Of a DNA stretch of 64,000 nucleotides, positions 6,545-16,094 are shown in pieces (the stretch's first letter is position 1; every line of letters starts with the position of its first letter). The stretch comes from JAHEZL01 sp964406465 (GTDB lineage Bacteria > Bacteroidota > Bacteroidia > Flavobacteriales_C > GCA-002722245): NCBI GenBank assembly GCA_964406465.1, contig CAYORT010000003.1:124001-188000 (forward strand). The letters are read 5' to 3'. Position numbers and translations under genes: made by a program. The notes under the pieces are model-generated. The model was not told the DNA's origin, did not search any database, and saw only the letters and a list, made by a program, of their open reading frames with translations.

Positions 6545-7849
6545 ATGCAAAAATTGAAATTTACTATTGCTTCAAGCATACTACTTGCTTTGTATTCATG
6601 TTCACAACCTGCTGAAAAAGTGGCTGAATTAGCGCTTAAATCGGCTGAGCCCAGTGTGTTCACTTTTAAAAATAATGCTGCAGATACCTTTAATTTAAGC
6701 ACGGGCAGCTCTATTGTAGTACCCGCCAACAGCATTGTTGATTCAACAGGAAAACCAGTGGAGGGCGAGGTAAAAATATCATTCGAAGAATTTCACAGCA
6801 ATGCTGAAATCATGTTGAGCAAATTGCCTATGACATACAAAGACTCAATGTTTGAATCGGCTGGCATGTTTTCTATTCATGCTAAATGTGAGGGCCGACC
6901 AGTATTTATCGACAGTAAAAAAGCTCTTACGGTGAGCATAGCATCTGAGAAAAAAGATGAAGATTTCAACCTATACAACCTCAAAGACAGCGCATGGAAC
7001 TTTGTTGAGAAAGCAGTGATTAAAGAAGAAGTGGTTGAATGCACTGGCGATGAAATAAATAAAAAACCTTTCGAAATTTTAAGTAGCAACAACAAAGACC
7101 TCAAATTGATTGAATTCGATATCGACTACTCGAACATGCCCGAACTAAGGGATTTTAAAGACATCATGTGGACATACACCGGAACGAAAGATGAAGAAAA
7201 TCCGCATAAAAATGAATGGGTGTTAAAAGAAGAATGGAACGATGCCAACATCACTCGCTCGACAGAAAAAGGAAAATATATTGTTGCCTTAAGCAAAAAA
7301 GGCAATACTTTTACCACTTTATTGAGTCCGGTGTTTAGCGCCAAAGACCAAGAAAAAGCAAAAGAGGAATTTGAAATTTCCTTGAATCAACTAAAGGAAT
7401 ACAAAAACTTTGAAGTAGAAAACGAAAAGAAAATATTTGGCACTAGCGCCAGCTTAAACAACAAGGTGCAACGCATTGCAAACATCATTGGATTTGGCAC
7501 TTACAACTTCGATAAATGTAAAAAAGGAGAAACGCTACAAGCTGCATTTAACTTCAACTACAACAACAAAGTGCTAAATGCCAACCGAGCTTACCTTATC
7601 GTTGCTAAAACCATGGTTCCTTACATTGGCGAGGGCGGAATCATCACCTTAAAAATTCCATTGCAAGAGAAATTTAAAGTAGCGGTGGCGATTAACGACA
7701 GTACCATGGGCTATGTGCGTGCCGAAGACTTCGCAAAAATAATTTCACAAAAAAGTTCCCAAAAAAGCGGCGTAAAACTAGAGGTGAGAAAATACGCGCT
7801 CAACATAGCCACCAAGGAAGATTTAGAAAAATTCATGACAGAATTGTAG
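6545..7849 (+). CDS. Lipoprotein with an Ig-like N-terminal domain, function unknown
   Basis: The ATG at 6545 is chosen over an upstream TTG at 6500 because it gives a clean lipoprotein signal, 'ASSILLALYSC|SQ', with the lipobox Cys near residue 19; the protein is then 434 residues. Residues about 45-150 ('GSSIVVPANSIVDSTGKPVEGEVKISFEEF', 'ESAGMFSIHAKCEGRPVFI') resemble the beta-sandwich domain found in several Bacteroidota surface lipoproteins. The rest has no recognised fold. Its stop lies three bases before the WG-repeat gene, so the two form an operon and may act together in the envelope. Confidence 0.75.
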   Translation: MQKLKFTIASSILLALYSCSQPAEKVAELALKSAEPSVFTFKNNAADTFNLSTGSSIVVPANSIVDSTGKPVEGEVKISFEEFHSNAEIMLSKLPMTYKDSMFESAGMFSIHAKCEGRPVFIDSKKALTVSIASEKKDEDFNLYNLKDSAWNFVEKAVIKEEVVECTGDEINKKPFEILSSNNKDLKLIEFDIDYSNMPELRDFKDIMWTYTGTKDEENPHKNEWVLKEEWNDANITRSTEKGKYIVALSKKGNTFTTLLSPVFSAKDQEKAKEEFEISLNQLKEYKNFEVENEKKIFGTSASLNNKVQRIANIIGFGTYNFDKCKKGETLQAAFNFNYNNKVLNANRAYLIVAKTMVPYIGEGGIITLKIPLQEKFKVAVAINDSTMGYVRAEDFAKIISQKSSQKSGVKLEVRKYALNIATKEDLEKFMTEL

Positions 7850-7852
7850 GCC

Positions 7853-10828
7853 ATGCGCAAACTGTTCATCCTCTTCTTTCTCACATCTTTTGCCTCTTTC
7901 GCGCAAAATCTATTGCCCATAAAGAAAAATAATTTATGGGGCTTCATCAACGATTCGGGCAAGGTAATCATTGATACTCAATTCGATTTTGTGGGCTCTT
8001 TTGGCGATGATGGTTTGGCAATGGCCAAGAAAAAGGGTGTTTTCACCTTGGTGGATACATCGGGATGGCAACTCACTCCCGATAATGCACAAGAAGTAAA
8101 GATGATGGGCAACAAGCTCTTTTTGGTTAAGATAAACAACCGCTGGGGACTCATGAACAAGCAAAAGGAATTTCTAATACCTGCTGTTTACAACGATTTG
8201 CTAATGCTTAACAAACAGTTACTAGCTGCCAAGAACGAAGAAAACAAATGGGGCTGCTTGCGCATTAACAACGACACCATTTGTGATTTTGTTTGCGATA
8301 TCATTTACCGCAAAAACAATGGGTGGATTCATGCCCAAAAAGGAAAACAAACTTCGTGTTACAATGAAAATGGGGTGCGCTTGTTCTCTAACGAAAACGA
8401 TGTGCAACTACTCGATGAAAACTACTTTCTTTTCAAAGAAGATGGACACTGGGGCGTTAAAAACAAAATGGGAGATGTGGTTGAAAGAGCTGTTTATACC
8501 GATGTTGTGAGCGACATCTATGGCTTCGTTCGTTTGAATAAAAGAAACCGATCTTCTCTCTTTTCAATGTATCATGGCCGCATCGTTGCCGACTCATTAT
8601 CGTCTCTTTATTTGGCAAAAAACAACGTTTTTCTTTTTGGAAATTATGGCTTAAAAGGACTGATACACGCCAATGGAAAAGTGATTATACCGGCCGAATA
8701 TGTGGCTTTTCATTACACAGGAGGTTCTATCATGGCCGTTACACCCAGCAACAAATGGCGCTTGTATACTACCGAAGGAAATAGAATACTATCGGGTGAT
8801 TTTGATAGATGCGATGTTTACAAATATTGCAACATCGTTGTTATTCAAGTGGGCGACAAATGGGGCGTTGGTAATCTTTTCGAAAAAGAACTGTATCCTC
8901 TTCGCGCCACCAAAATAAAGATGGATGGCATGAACATCAAAGTTTATGAAGATGAAAAACTCACCACCATCACGGTAGATAGCAGCGGCACTGAGCTGGA
9001 AAGAAAAGAATATGGACATGTATCGCAAATCAAAGTGAGAAAAAAAAGAAACGAAATCAACTGGGAATCATTTGCCACCTCTACCTCCAACATCAACAGA
9101 AGTGCTATGTTGGGCGCCGATGCACTTAGAGGCGACACGCTGTTTCGCGGACACTGGTACTTTTTAAGCAGCAAACAAAAATGGGGATTGCGCAACAACA
9201 GGGGAAAAGTGGTTATACCTCCTACCTTCTCCAACGTTTTAGTGAATCAGGAAAAAGGCTACACCGTTGTATTTAGCGAAAGCTGGACCCCCAACAACTT
9301 TGTGCAGGCTGGCCATGCGCTCAACCCATCATACACCATTGGTATTTACGATCATGTAAATTACAAATATCTGCTCGATGTTGATTTCACCAGCTTGCGA
9401 TTCGATGATTTTTTACTCAGCGATTACGCGCGTTGTATTCCAAACTTTGAAAAAGCCAACATCTCTATGGTGAATTTAAAAGGTGAAATTCGCAATGAAG
9501 ATTTTAGATACGTAGGTGAATTTCACGATGGTAAAGCACGTTGCTTGGTGGGTGGTAAATTAGTGACCGCCAAAAAAAAGAACGACAGTACCTTCATGGA
9601 TTATCGCGATTATTTTAACGACCTCAAAGGAATCTCCACCAATAGCAACAGCACCTATCCTTTGATGAGTGAAGGAGGAAAATGGGGCTTCATCAATACA
9701 TCGGGAACCTTTGCAATTCAGCCCATCTACACCATCGCAGAAGATTTCAATCAACATGTTTCTGTAGCTGCAGTTGGCAATAAATGGGGGCTGATCAATG
9801 ATAAAAATACAACCATCATTCCTTTTCAGTACGACAAAATAGTACGTGACAACACCATGGGCGATAGCATGTTTTTAGCCGTTTTAGGCAACGAGAAATG
9901 GGGCGTGCTAGAAGAAAACGGAAAAGTGAAAACAACAGCTAGTTTCGATCATATTTTTCTTACCAAAAGTGGCTTTTTACAATACCAAAAAGGCGAATAT
10001 CTCGGACTCCTAGACAGCAATTACAATCAGTTTTTTGAAGATACCTGCAGCAAATTGATTGATGTAGGCAACAGCAATTTCATTTATAGAAAAGACAGTG
10101 TTTGGACTAAAATAAATTTACGCACAAGCGAGCAAAGTATCATCAGCAAAGAGGAAGCAGATAACCTGCGCACCGTAAAAAAAGAAGAAAACAGTAAAGT
10201 CAACAAAGGTTCATTTGACGAAACTTATCCATACGTGAACAATAGAGCCATCGTTAGAAAAGACGGTAAGTACAATTACATCAACGAAAAAGGAAAAATT
10301 ATTAGCAATGAATGGTTTGATCAAGCACAGAATTTTAACAACAATTTTGCGGTGGTAAAACAGCTCAATAAATATTACAAAATAGATTACGACGGAAATA
10401 AAATTAACAAATCATATCAACTACTTCGCTACCTAAATCACGGCTTATATCTGGCAGCCGATAGCACCAATTCTTTCATTATAGATGCAAATGAAGATAC
10501 CATTGTTTGGCTTAGTGTAGCGCTTGATATACAACTCGATAGAGAAGTGGGTGTTATAACAGTTGGTGGAAAAAAAGGATTGATCAACGCTTACTCAGAT
10601 TATGTAATTACACCCAAATACACCGATCTTCAATATTTAGGCGATGGCAAATACAAATACAAAGTAAATGCTTTCACCACCATCTTTGATATCCATGGCA
10701 ATAGAATCATAAACATTCCGGCAGAAAATATTCAAGTAATCAATAGCGAATTATTTCTCATTGAAGCAGGCAATAGAATTGGCTATCTCAAAAGAAATGG
10801 AGAATGGCTGTGGCCAATGACCTATTGA
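7853..10828 (+). CDS. WG-repeat secreted protein
   Basis: A 991-residue protein with a signal peptide 'MRKLFILFFLTSFASFAQ' and many WG (KWG) repeats of the form 'NxWGFINxxGKxIIxxxFD', for example 'NNLWGFINDSGKVIIDTQFD', 'KQKWGLRNNRGKVVIPPTF' and 'GGKWGFINTSGTFAIQPIY'. These repeats build beta-propeller-like folds of unknown ligand specificity. The protein has no T9SS sorting domain and no lipobox, so it is predicted to be periplasmic. It is the second gene of an operon with the preceding lipoprotein and ends only four bases from the convergent gene at 10833. Confidence 0.88.
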   Translation: MRKLFILFFLTSFASFAQNLLPIKKNNLWGFINDSGKVIIDTQFDFVGSFGDDGLAMAKKKGVFTLVDTSGWQLTPDNAQEVKMMGNKLFLVKINNRWGLMNKQKEFLIPAVYNDLLMLNKQLLAAKNEENKWGCLRINNDTICDFVCDIIYRKNNGWIHAQKGKQTSCYNENGVRLFSNENDVQLLDENYFLFKEDGHWGVKNKMGDVVERAVYTDVVSDIYGFVRLNKRNRSSLFSMYHGRIVADSLSSLYLAKNNVFLFGNYGLKGLIHANGKVIIPAEYVAFHYTGGSIMAVTPSNKWRLYTTEGNRILSGDFDRCDVYKYCNIVVIQVGDKWGVGNLFEKELYPLRATKIKMDGMNIKVYEDEKLTTITVDSSGTELERKEYGHVSQIKVRKKRNEINWESFATSTSNINRSAMLGADALRGDTLFRGHWYFLSSKQKWGLRNNRGKVVIPPTFSNVLVNQEKGYTVVFSESWTPNNFVQAGHALNPSYTIGIYDHVNYKYLLDVDFTSLRFDDFLLSDYARCIPNFEKANISMVNLKGEIRNEDFRYVGEFHDGKARCLVGGKLVTAKKKNDSTFMDYRDYFNDLKGISTNSNSTYPLMSEGGKWGFINTSGTFAIQPIYTIAEDFNQHVSVAAVGNKWGLINDKNTTIIPFQYDKIVRDNTMGDSMFLAVLGNEKWGVLEENGKVKTTASFDHIFLTKSGFLQYQKGEYLGLLDSNYNQFFEDTCSKLIDVGNSNFIYRKDSVWTKINLRTSEQSIISKEEADNLRTVKKEENSKVNKGSFDETYPYVNNRAIVRKDGKYNYINEKGKIISNEWFDQAQNFNNNFAVVKQLNKYYKIDYDGNKINKSYQLLRYLNHGLYLAADSTNSFIIDANEDTIVWLSVALDIQLDREVGVITVGGKKGLINAYSDYVITPKYTDLQYLGDGKYKYKVNAFTTIFDIHGNRIINIPAENIQVINSELFLIEAGNRIGYLKRNGEWLWPMTY

Positions 10829-10832
10829 TGCT

Positions 10833-12968
10833 TTACAACAAATCGTATTTCCATATAAGGCACAACAACGCTCCTACCAACATAGAAATAAAAAGCACCC
10901 ATTGCCATAGCGGACGGCCTTTTTCGGCAAATGGATCGTTCAAGTTCAACTTCGCACCCAAAGGAATTTTTGCCAAATGAGTAAGCGTATTTCCAAACGG
11001 AATGTTCACCACAACACGCGCATTGATGGCCCAGCCATTGGCATCTAAAATTGGTGCAAGATTTCTCTTTCTAAGTTTCAAAAAGGCAATGATCATGGAG
11101 GGTCCGGAAATCAACAACAACAAACCAGCAACAGCAAAAGGAATCTTCCACCATACCAAGCCCAAAAAGCCCGAAATAACAGTGGCCAAAGCAGTTCCTA
11201 TGGCACCCAAAGCCAAACCGATAGCTGCAAAAATTCCCACAAACTTACCTACATCGAAAGGAGTGGCAGGCGCTGCTCCTTGAGGCGCAACAACTTTAGC
11301 GGGCACTGCTTCTACTTTTCCCGATAAGTCGGCATTTGTTTTATTGTCTTGCTCGGTGGCGAACTTATTAATTTGTTTCTCAATAAAGCGAGAAACTTTG
11401 CGGTATGGTGACCAAAACGATTGGCGTATACTAATTGGATTCTCCACAATTTTAATCACCGTTGCATCGTAATCTTTACCTTCTCTATCGTAAAAAATAG
11501 CATTTCTTCCTACCTCCAAATTATCGATATCACCATTGGTTACGGCAGCAACAATAATCATTGATTTTCCATCAGATTTTGACACACATTTGCAGTACAA
11601 CAAAAACATGCCGCTGTAGTTAGAGATGGTATCGTGTTTAGGCATGTCGTTTACGCGAATACACAAATCGCAGCTGCGCTGGTCGATGTAGAGCGTTCCC
11701 GATTGAAATGCAGCAGGAAATTCGGGAGAATAAAAATCGTAAAACGTAACAAAGTTTTTGATAAGCGTGAACAAATCGCGATGGTAACGCACCAGCTTAT
11801 CTACCAAAAAAATGTTGTTCGCTTCCTCTTCATATTGTTTGTCTTTTTCAATGTACTCGAAAAGTTTAGCGCAAGTATTTTTAGCAATAATTTCACGTAC
11901 TCTGGTGAGGCCTAAAGACTCTACTTGTTCACCACTTTTAGCAGCTTTCCAATTTTCATAAGGAAGAAATTTAGCGGTAATAGAATGCCATTCTTTCTCT
12001 GTTAAAGTCTCTTTGTTGGGATACAAAACATCGCACACATGCGCTTTAAAATTTGCGACCAATTCTTCCAATGCCGGATTGATTCCTTTTTGCAGAGGGA
12101 GATTTTTACTGTCTTGAATTTTGGCAATTGGAAAGAGTGCAATTTCATCTAAACAAGTCGCTAAATTTTTGTCGGAAATCGCCTCTAATCTACCCGCCCA
12201 AAGATTCAAAGCAGAAACAGCGTCATTATCGAAATCGGCCATTTTGCAACGCAAAAAGTAATCTTGTACTTTTGATTTTATCGCCAAATAAGAAGCATAA
12301 GCCTGCTCTGTATCATCACCAAAAGGAAAATAGTTTTCTTTGTTCTTTTCGCCCTCTGCATACCATGCAGAATAAGCTGCACAAGCATCGCTAAAGGCTT
12401 TCAACAAATCGCTGTTAACGCCCAACTTACCACTTCTATCTTCGGCACCACCAACACAAGCAATGGCCTCTTGCAATACCTTTTTTTCTTCATCGGTTTC
12501 ACAAGAAAATTCGGTAATTATTCCGTCGCCATTGAAACGAGTATTGGCAAAAATTTTAGAAACATCTGAGGTATCTTCCACCGCTAAAGTAGCTTCATTT
12601 TCCTTGCCGATATTTCTTAAAATAGTTTTTGCCGATGCCAGTAAAACCTTACCAAGATGGCTTTCGGTGTTGATGTCGTCTAAACGAAATGACGATTCTT
12701 GCTTTAATAAATCATCGGGATTTTTAACGATAGACCCAATCCACTTTGTGGCCTTGATGATTTCCATCGCACGAATTTGTCCGTCTTTATCTTCATCAAT
12801 CAGCTCTAATGTTTTTGAATCGATTTCTAAACCATACACCGGACAGCTTAGCGCGCCCCACAACTTTTGGTCGAGATGTTCTAGTTCAAGAATATCTTTT
12901 CCCGACTCAAAATTTACGCGTTTAACGCCGCCCACCGACGAGAAACTCCATTTGTGCTTGTTTGGCAT
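10833..12968 (-). CDS. Large membrane protein with EF-hand-like loops, function unknown
   Basis: A 711-residue protein, mostly soluble, with membrane helices only near the C-terminus (about residues 590-650 and 688-706: 'FVGIFAAIGLALGAIGTALA', 'WVLFISMLVGALLCLIW'). Near the N-terminus 'DEDKDGQIRAME' fits a 12-residue EF-hand calcium loop (D1, D3, D5, G6, E12); a second, poorer one is 'FNGDGIITEFSCE'. There is no signal peptide, so the large N-terminal part is probably cytoplasmic. I do not recognise the family. It stands alone and converges on the WG-repeat gene. Confidence 0.7.
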   Translation of the reverse strand: MPNKHKWSFSSVGGVKRVNFESGKDILELEHLDQKLWGALSCPVYGLEIDSKTLELIDEDKDGQIRAMEIIKATKWIGSIVKNPDDLLKQESSFRLDDINTESHLGKVLLASAKTILRNIGKENEATLAVEDTSDVSKIFANTRFNGDGIITEFSCETDEEKKVLQEAIACVGGAEDRSGKLGVNSDLLKAFSDACAAYSAWYAEGEKNKENYFPFGDDTEQAYASYLAIKSKVQDYFLRCKMADFDNDAVSALNLWAGRLEAISDKNLATCLDEIALFPIAKIQDSKNLPLQKGINPALEELVANFKAHVCDVLYPNKETLTEKEWHSITAKFLPYENWKAAKSGEQVESLGLTRVREIIAKNTCAKLFEYIEKDKQYEEEANNIFLVDKLVRYHRDLFTLIKNFVTFYDFYSPEFPAAFQSGTLYIDQRSCDLCIRVNDMPKHDTISNYSGMFLLYCKCVSKSDGKSMIIVAAVTNGDIDNLEVGRNAIFYDREGKDYDATVIKIVENPISIRQSFWSPYRKVSRFIEKQINKFATEQDNKTNADLSGKVEAVPAKVVAPQGAAPATPFDVGKFVGIFAAIGLALGAIGTALATVISGFLGLVWWKIPFAVAGLLLLISGPSMIIAFLKLRKRNLAPILDANGWAINARVVVNIPFGNTLTHLAKIPLGAKLNLNDPFAEKGRPLWQWVLFISMLVGALLCLIWKYDLL

Positions 12969-13012
12969 ACAAAAAATATTTAGGCTAAAAGACTAAAACT
13001 CAAATTCGATTA

Positions 13013-13975
13013 TTACTTAACAGTAATGGTTTTGGTGCTGTATTGTTTACCACTTTTACCAGGCATATTAACATTTACCACCGTCTTTTGAACGCACAAG
13101 GTAGTCCATGATGTTTTGAAGTTAAACGTCAACACTTCTGTGTTTGTCATTTCCATTTTGATATTGTCTAATTCAGCCAAAGCTTCTTTTGCTTCCTTAT
13201 CATCTGGTTTCATTTTTTTCATCATCGCTTGCATCATGCTTTTGATCATTTGCACTACCTGACTCAAATCCATTTCTGTTGAAGAGATAATGTCGCAAGT
13301 ACCTGCAGATTCATTGATATTGCTCAAGATAGAGCGCGTAGTAGCAGATAATGAATCTTGTCCGAAAGGATTCTTTGTGCTTTGTGTAATCACCAAAGTA
13401 TCGGTAGTAGAATAGTTTTTACCAAAAGGACTTAGAACACATCCTAGCTCTTGAGTGAAATACCCTTCAGCGCTTTCTTTGGTTTTAAAAATATCTTTGA
13501 TAGGTGTAAAAACGATGTCGAGCATCATCTCCGCTTCAGGCGCTTTAGTCTTAATGATTCTGCTCACCTCATCAAAAGATTTAAGCACATAATCATTTGC
13601 TTCTTTCCAGTTGATAAGATCGCTTTTACCCGTTTGTTTGTTCACCTTAAATTTCAATTGCACCTTTTTATAGGCAGGCATTTCTTCCCCAAGTTTATCG
13701 TAAAATTTTTCAAAACTGCGCAACACCACGTTGCTGTATGTAATGTCTACATAGTAGTTCGCGTTGTCCATTCGAACTATGGATATTTCACCATCAACAG
13801 TGTTGGTTTCGCTCTCCTTGATAGAGTCGCCTTCGTACGAAACTTTAACATCGGTAATGGTAATAGTTTTCTTTTCACCCACTTTCCAATTGGGTTTAAA
13901 AACTCTTTTTTGTGTTTGTGCAAACGCGATTTGTGCGAACAAAACAAGGGAAAATAAAAATGCTATTTTTTTCAT
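13013..13975 (-). CDS. Secreted protein of unknown function
   Basis: The ATG at 13975 is chosen because it starts directly at a signal peptide 'MKKIAFLFSLVLFAQIAFAQ'; an upstream in-frame ATG at 14023 would add 16 non-signal residues. The mature part (about 300 residues) begins 'TQKRVFKPNWKVGEKKTITITD' and contains a Met/Lys-rich amphipathic stretch 'MIKSMMQAMMKKMKPDD' near residue 245. No lipobox, sorting domain or catalytic motif is seen. The predicted place is periplasm or outer-membrane surface. The neighbours on both sides are also exported proteins of unknown role. Confidence 0.7.
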   Translation of the reverse strand: MKKIAFLFSLVLFAQIAFAQTQKRVFKPNWKVGEKKTITITDVKVSYEGDSIKESETNTVDGEISIVRMDNANYYVDITYSNVVLRSFEKFYDKLGEEMPAYKKVQLKFKVNKQTGKSDLINWKEANDYVLKSFDEVSRIIKTKAPEAEMMLDIVFTPIKDIFKTKESAEGYFTQELGCVLSPFGKNYSTTDTLVITQSTKNPFGQDSLSATTRSILSNINESAGTCDIISSTEMDLSQVVQMIKSMMQAMMKKMKPDDKEAKEALAELDNIKMEMTNTEVLTFNFKTSWTTLCVQKTVVNVNMPGKSGKQYSTKTITVK

Positions 13976-14060
13976 GATGTAGTTATTTGACAATGAAAAT
14001 AGCAATTTATTGAAAGACGACAAGATAGCAAAGCATTTTAATCATACCTAGCTTATAAAA

Positions 14061-14087
14061 AAGGGCTGTCGACAATAGACAGCCCTT
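14061..14087 (-). terminator. Rho-independent terminator
   Basis: AAGGGCTGTC (14061-14070) and GACAGCCCTT (14078-14087) form a 10-bp stem with a 7-nt loop; on the minus strand the stem is followed by a T-rich run. It ends the transcript of the lipoprotein gene at 14121-14567. Confidence 0.85.
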
Positions 14088-14120
14088 CACTAAAAAAATT
14101 ACTCCTTCGAAAAAGCAATG

Positions 14121-14567
14121 CTATTGCTTAGAAAACACCATATTCATAGCACCGCTAATGCTTTTTCCTTCCATATCGATAGCATCGTTTGCATTAAAAT
14201 ACGTGATCGATTCTATATCCCTTTTCACTTCTTTAAAATCGAAATGTCTTTTTTCGGTATCTCCTTCAATAGTGATATCAACACCTTTGCCGTCGGAAGA
14301 AACATCCCAAGTAAAATTTGATGTTTCTGATGAATTATCGGTTTTATCTACATTCACCATGGTGCCCTTGTTTCCTTCGCTAAAATGAGCGGTGATTTCA
14401 TTCCACTGCAACATATCAATCTTTTGATTGTTGCTTGCTTGCGTAAATTCATAAGTAGTGACTTTCCAGTTAGAATCTTCTAATTCTTTGGTATTCATTT
14501 TTTCCTTCGAACATGAAGAAAGAAAAATTGCGGTGATTCCTGCTACAGTTAAAATTGCCTTTTTCAT
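14121..14567 (-). CDS. Small lipoprotein, lipocalin-like
   Basis: Start taken at ATG 14567, giving a 148-residue protein with lipoprotein signal 'MKKAILTVAGITAIFLSSC|SK'. The mature part opens with 'ELEDSNWKVTTYEFTQ' and alternates strand-like segments ('WNEITAHFSEGNKGTMVNVD', 'SNFTWDVSSDGKGVDITIEG'), the pattern of the lipocalin-like lipoproteins common in Bacteroidota. It would sit on the periplasmic or outer face of a membrane. No ligand can be deduced. It is a single-gene unit with its own terminator. Confidence 0.75.
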   Translation of the reverse strand: MKKAILTVAGITAIFLSSCSKEKMNTKELEDSNWKVTTYEFTQASNNQKIDMLQWNEITAHFSEGNKGTMVNVDKTDNSSETSNFTWDVSSDGKGVDITIEGDTEKRHFDFKEVKRDIESITYFNANDAIDMEGKSISGAMNMVFSKQ

Positions 14568-14878
14568 AGTGATAAACATTAAGTTGAATTATTTTTTGTT
14601 TGGGTATAACCAACACCGTAAATAGCCAAAAAGCTTATACGTTTGGAGACGTATAAGCTTAGGATTACTTGACTAACAATTAACTACTACAACATGTAAT
14701 CAAGCACTAACTATCTTTAGGTATTGTTAAAGAACGACATGAAGCGAAATACGCAAACAAATGAGCGATAAGAAAAACAATAAAATGCTTAAATATCAAA
14801 ATGAGTGTTTAATCACAATCATGAAAAAGCCCTCTAATACAGCTATTAAATGGCTTTATAAATGAACAAACGATAAAA
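14568..14878. other. Intergenic stretch with an 11-bp inverted repeat
   Basis: About 310 bases without a gene. It holds one clear structure: AAGCTTATACG (14631-14641) and CGTATAAGCTT (14650-14660) with an 8-nt loop. It has no T-run and lies 64 bases upstream of the lipoprotein start, so a regulatory role is as likely as termination. Confidence 0.6.
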
Positions 14879-16021
14879 TCAATAGGGCGATTTAAGAGTC
14901 AAATAAATATAATTAGAAAGCATGCGATGCTGCCATACCGCAAACATTGGATCTAAATTTTTAAATCTTTCATAGTACGCAGCATCCCCGCGCAGCACAA
15001 TGATATTACCTGTTCTAACATAGTAAGTACTTCTATAATCCTTAGGCGATTTGAATCCGCTAATTTTCTTCTTCACCGCAATAGAAACCACCTTCCCTAA
15101 ATATCTATTGTATCTTCTTTGTGCGAATTGAGAGGGTCTATCTAGTTGATTATAAAAAATGCGTACGACAGATTTTTTAGATAATTTTTCATCTTTTAAA
15201 ATCACTTTTCTGTACTTAAAAGGATTCTCTTCTGGAAGATCTTCCACTGTTTGAATAGTAAACGGAACATCTGTTACCCAATCGTCGATATTCACCACAC
15301 TGTAAGCCCAACCGCCTGCAGAGGCAAGTTCGAAATCGTAGGCAAAAAATAAATTTCCAGGCTTTGGCGCTGCGCTGCAATAGGTCTTAATTTGTATGTC
15401 TTGAGGAAGCTTTTCATCCAACTGCAAATTCTTAAGATATGCCGTTAGAAGATAGGAAATTCCGCCGCCCTGACTATGACCGGTGATGATAAAATCTTTG
15501 ATGCCATTTTTGTAGCACGAATCTATTTGATGCACGAAGTAACTCGCCAAATGAGCTGTTGCAATAAGGTATCCGGCGTGCACAGCCGCCATAGAATCAC
15601 TAGACAACTTATATTTAAAAATACTATCGTTCTGCAATTTAATTTGTCCGATTGCCGGCACCATCGCTGCATAAGCATTCGCCAAAAAACTAGTTTCGGT
15701 TGGAATAGTGCCTCTAATAACGATCACCGCAATTGGTTTTGATTTGTGTATCCACACATCACCACCGTTATCAAATGCCACTGCCGGGGAGCGATAAGCG
15801 AAGTTGTATTCTTGTGGTTCGGATATTGCAAATTCATTGGCCAAAGCCAAGTATTCTTGTCGAATTCTAAATCGTTCAATACTGTCGCCACGTGGCTTGT
15901 GCGCCATTCTAATTACCTTCAACATTTCAATATATTCCTCTTTTTCGAAGCCAGCATTTAAGCGTTGTGCTAGAACTATTGAACTAAGAAAAACAAACAG
16001 TATTATCAGTTGCGATTTCAT
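14879..16021 (-). CDS. Secreted lipase (class 3)-like alpha/beta hydrolase
   Basis: A 380-residue protein with signal peptide 'MKSQLIILFVFLSSIVLAQ'. The fold of fungal-type class 3 lipases is indicated by 'PIAVIVIRGT' (the strand and turn before the oxyanion hole), the nucleophile elbow 'FIITGHSQGGGISYLL' with the catalytic Ser, and 'KTYCSAAPKPGNLFFAYDF'. An acidic residue in 'NIDDWVTDVPF' fits the catalytic Asp; the His may be in a C-terminal segment such as 'VWQHRM'. It would hydrolyse a lipid or ester outside the cytoplasm. The substrate is unknown, and a non-enzymatic relative cannot be excluded. Confidence 0.8.
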   Translation of the reverse strand: MKSQLIILFVFLSSIVLAQRLNAGFEKEEYIEMLKVIRMAHKPRGDSIERFRIRQEYLALANEFAISEPQEYNFAYRSPAVAFDNGGDVWIHKSKPIAVIVIRGTIPTETSFLANAYAAMVPAIGQIKLQNDSIFKYKLSSDSMAAVHAGYLIATAHLASYFVHQIDSCYKNGIKDFIITGHSQGGGISYLLTAYLKNLQLDEKLPQDIQIKTYCSAAPKPGNLFFAYDFELASAGGWAYSVVNIDDWVTDVPFTIQTVEDLPEENPFKYRKVILKDEKLSKKSVVRIFYNQLDRPSQFAQRRYNRYLGKVVSIAVKKKISGFKSPKDYRSTYYVRTGNIIVLRGDAAYYERFKNLDPMFAVWQHRMLSNYIYLTLKSPY

Positions 16022-16042
16022 AGATTAAATTTTAAAAAAAAT

Positions 16043-16072
16043 GTGTCTGCAACAATTTTCTGTTGCAGACAC
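16043..16072 (-). terminator. Rho-independent terminator
   Basis: GTGTCTGCAACA (16043-16054) pairs perfectly with TGTTGCAGACAC (16061-16072), loop 6 nt; on the minus strand it runs into eight T. It terminates the lipoprotein gene at 16095-16829. Confidence 0.88.
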
Positions 16073-16094
16073 TTACTAGGTAAAAATTAATACA

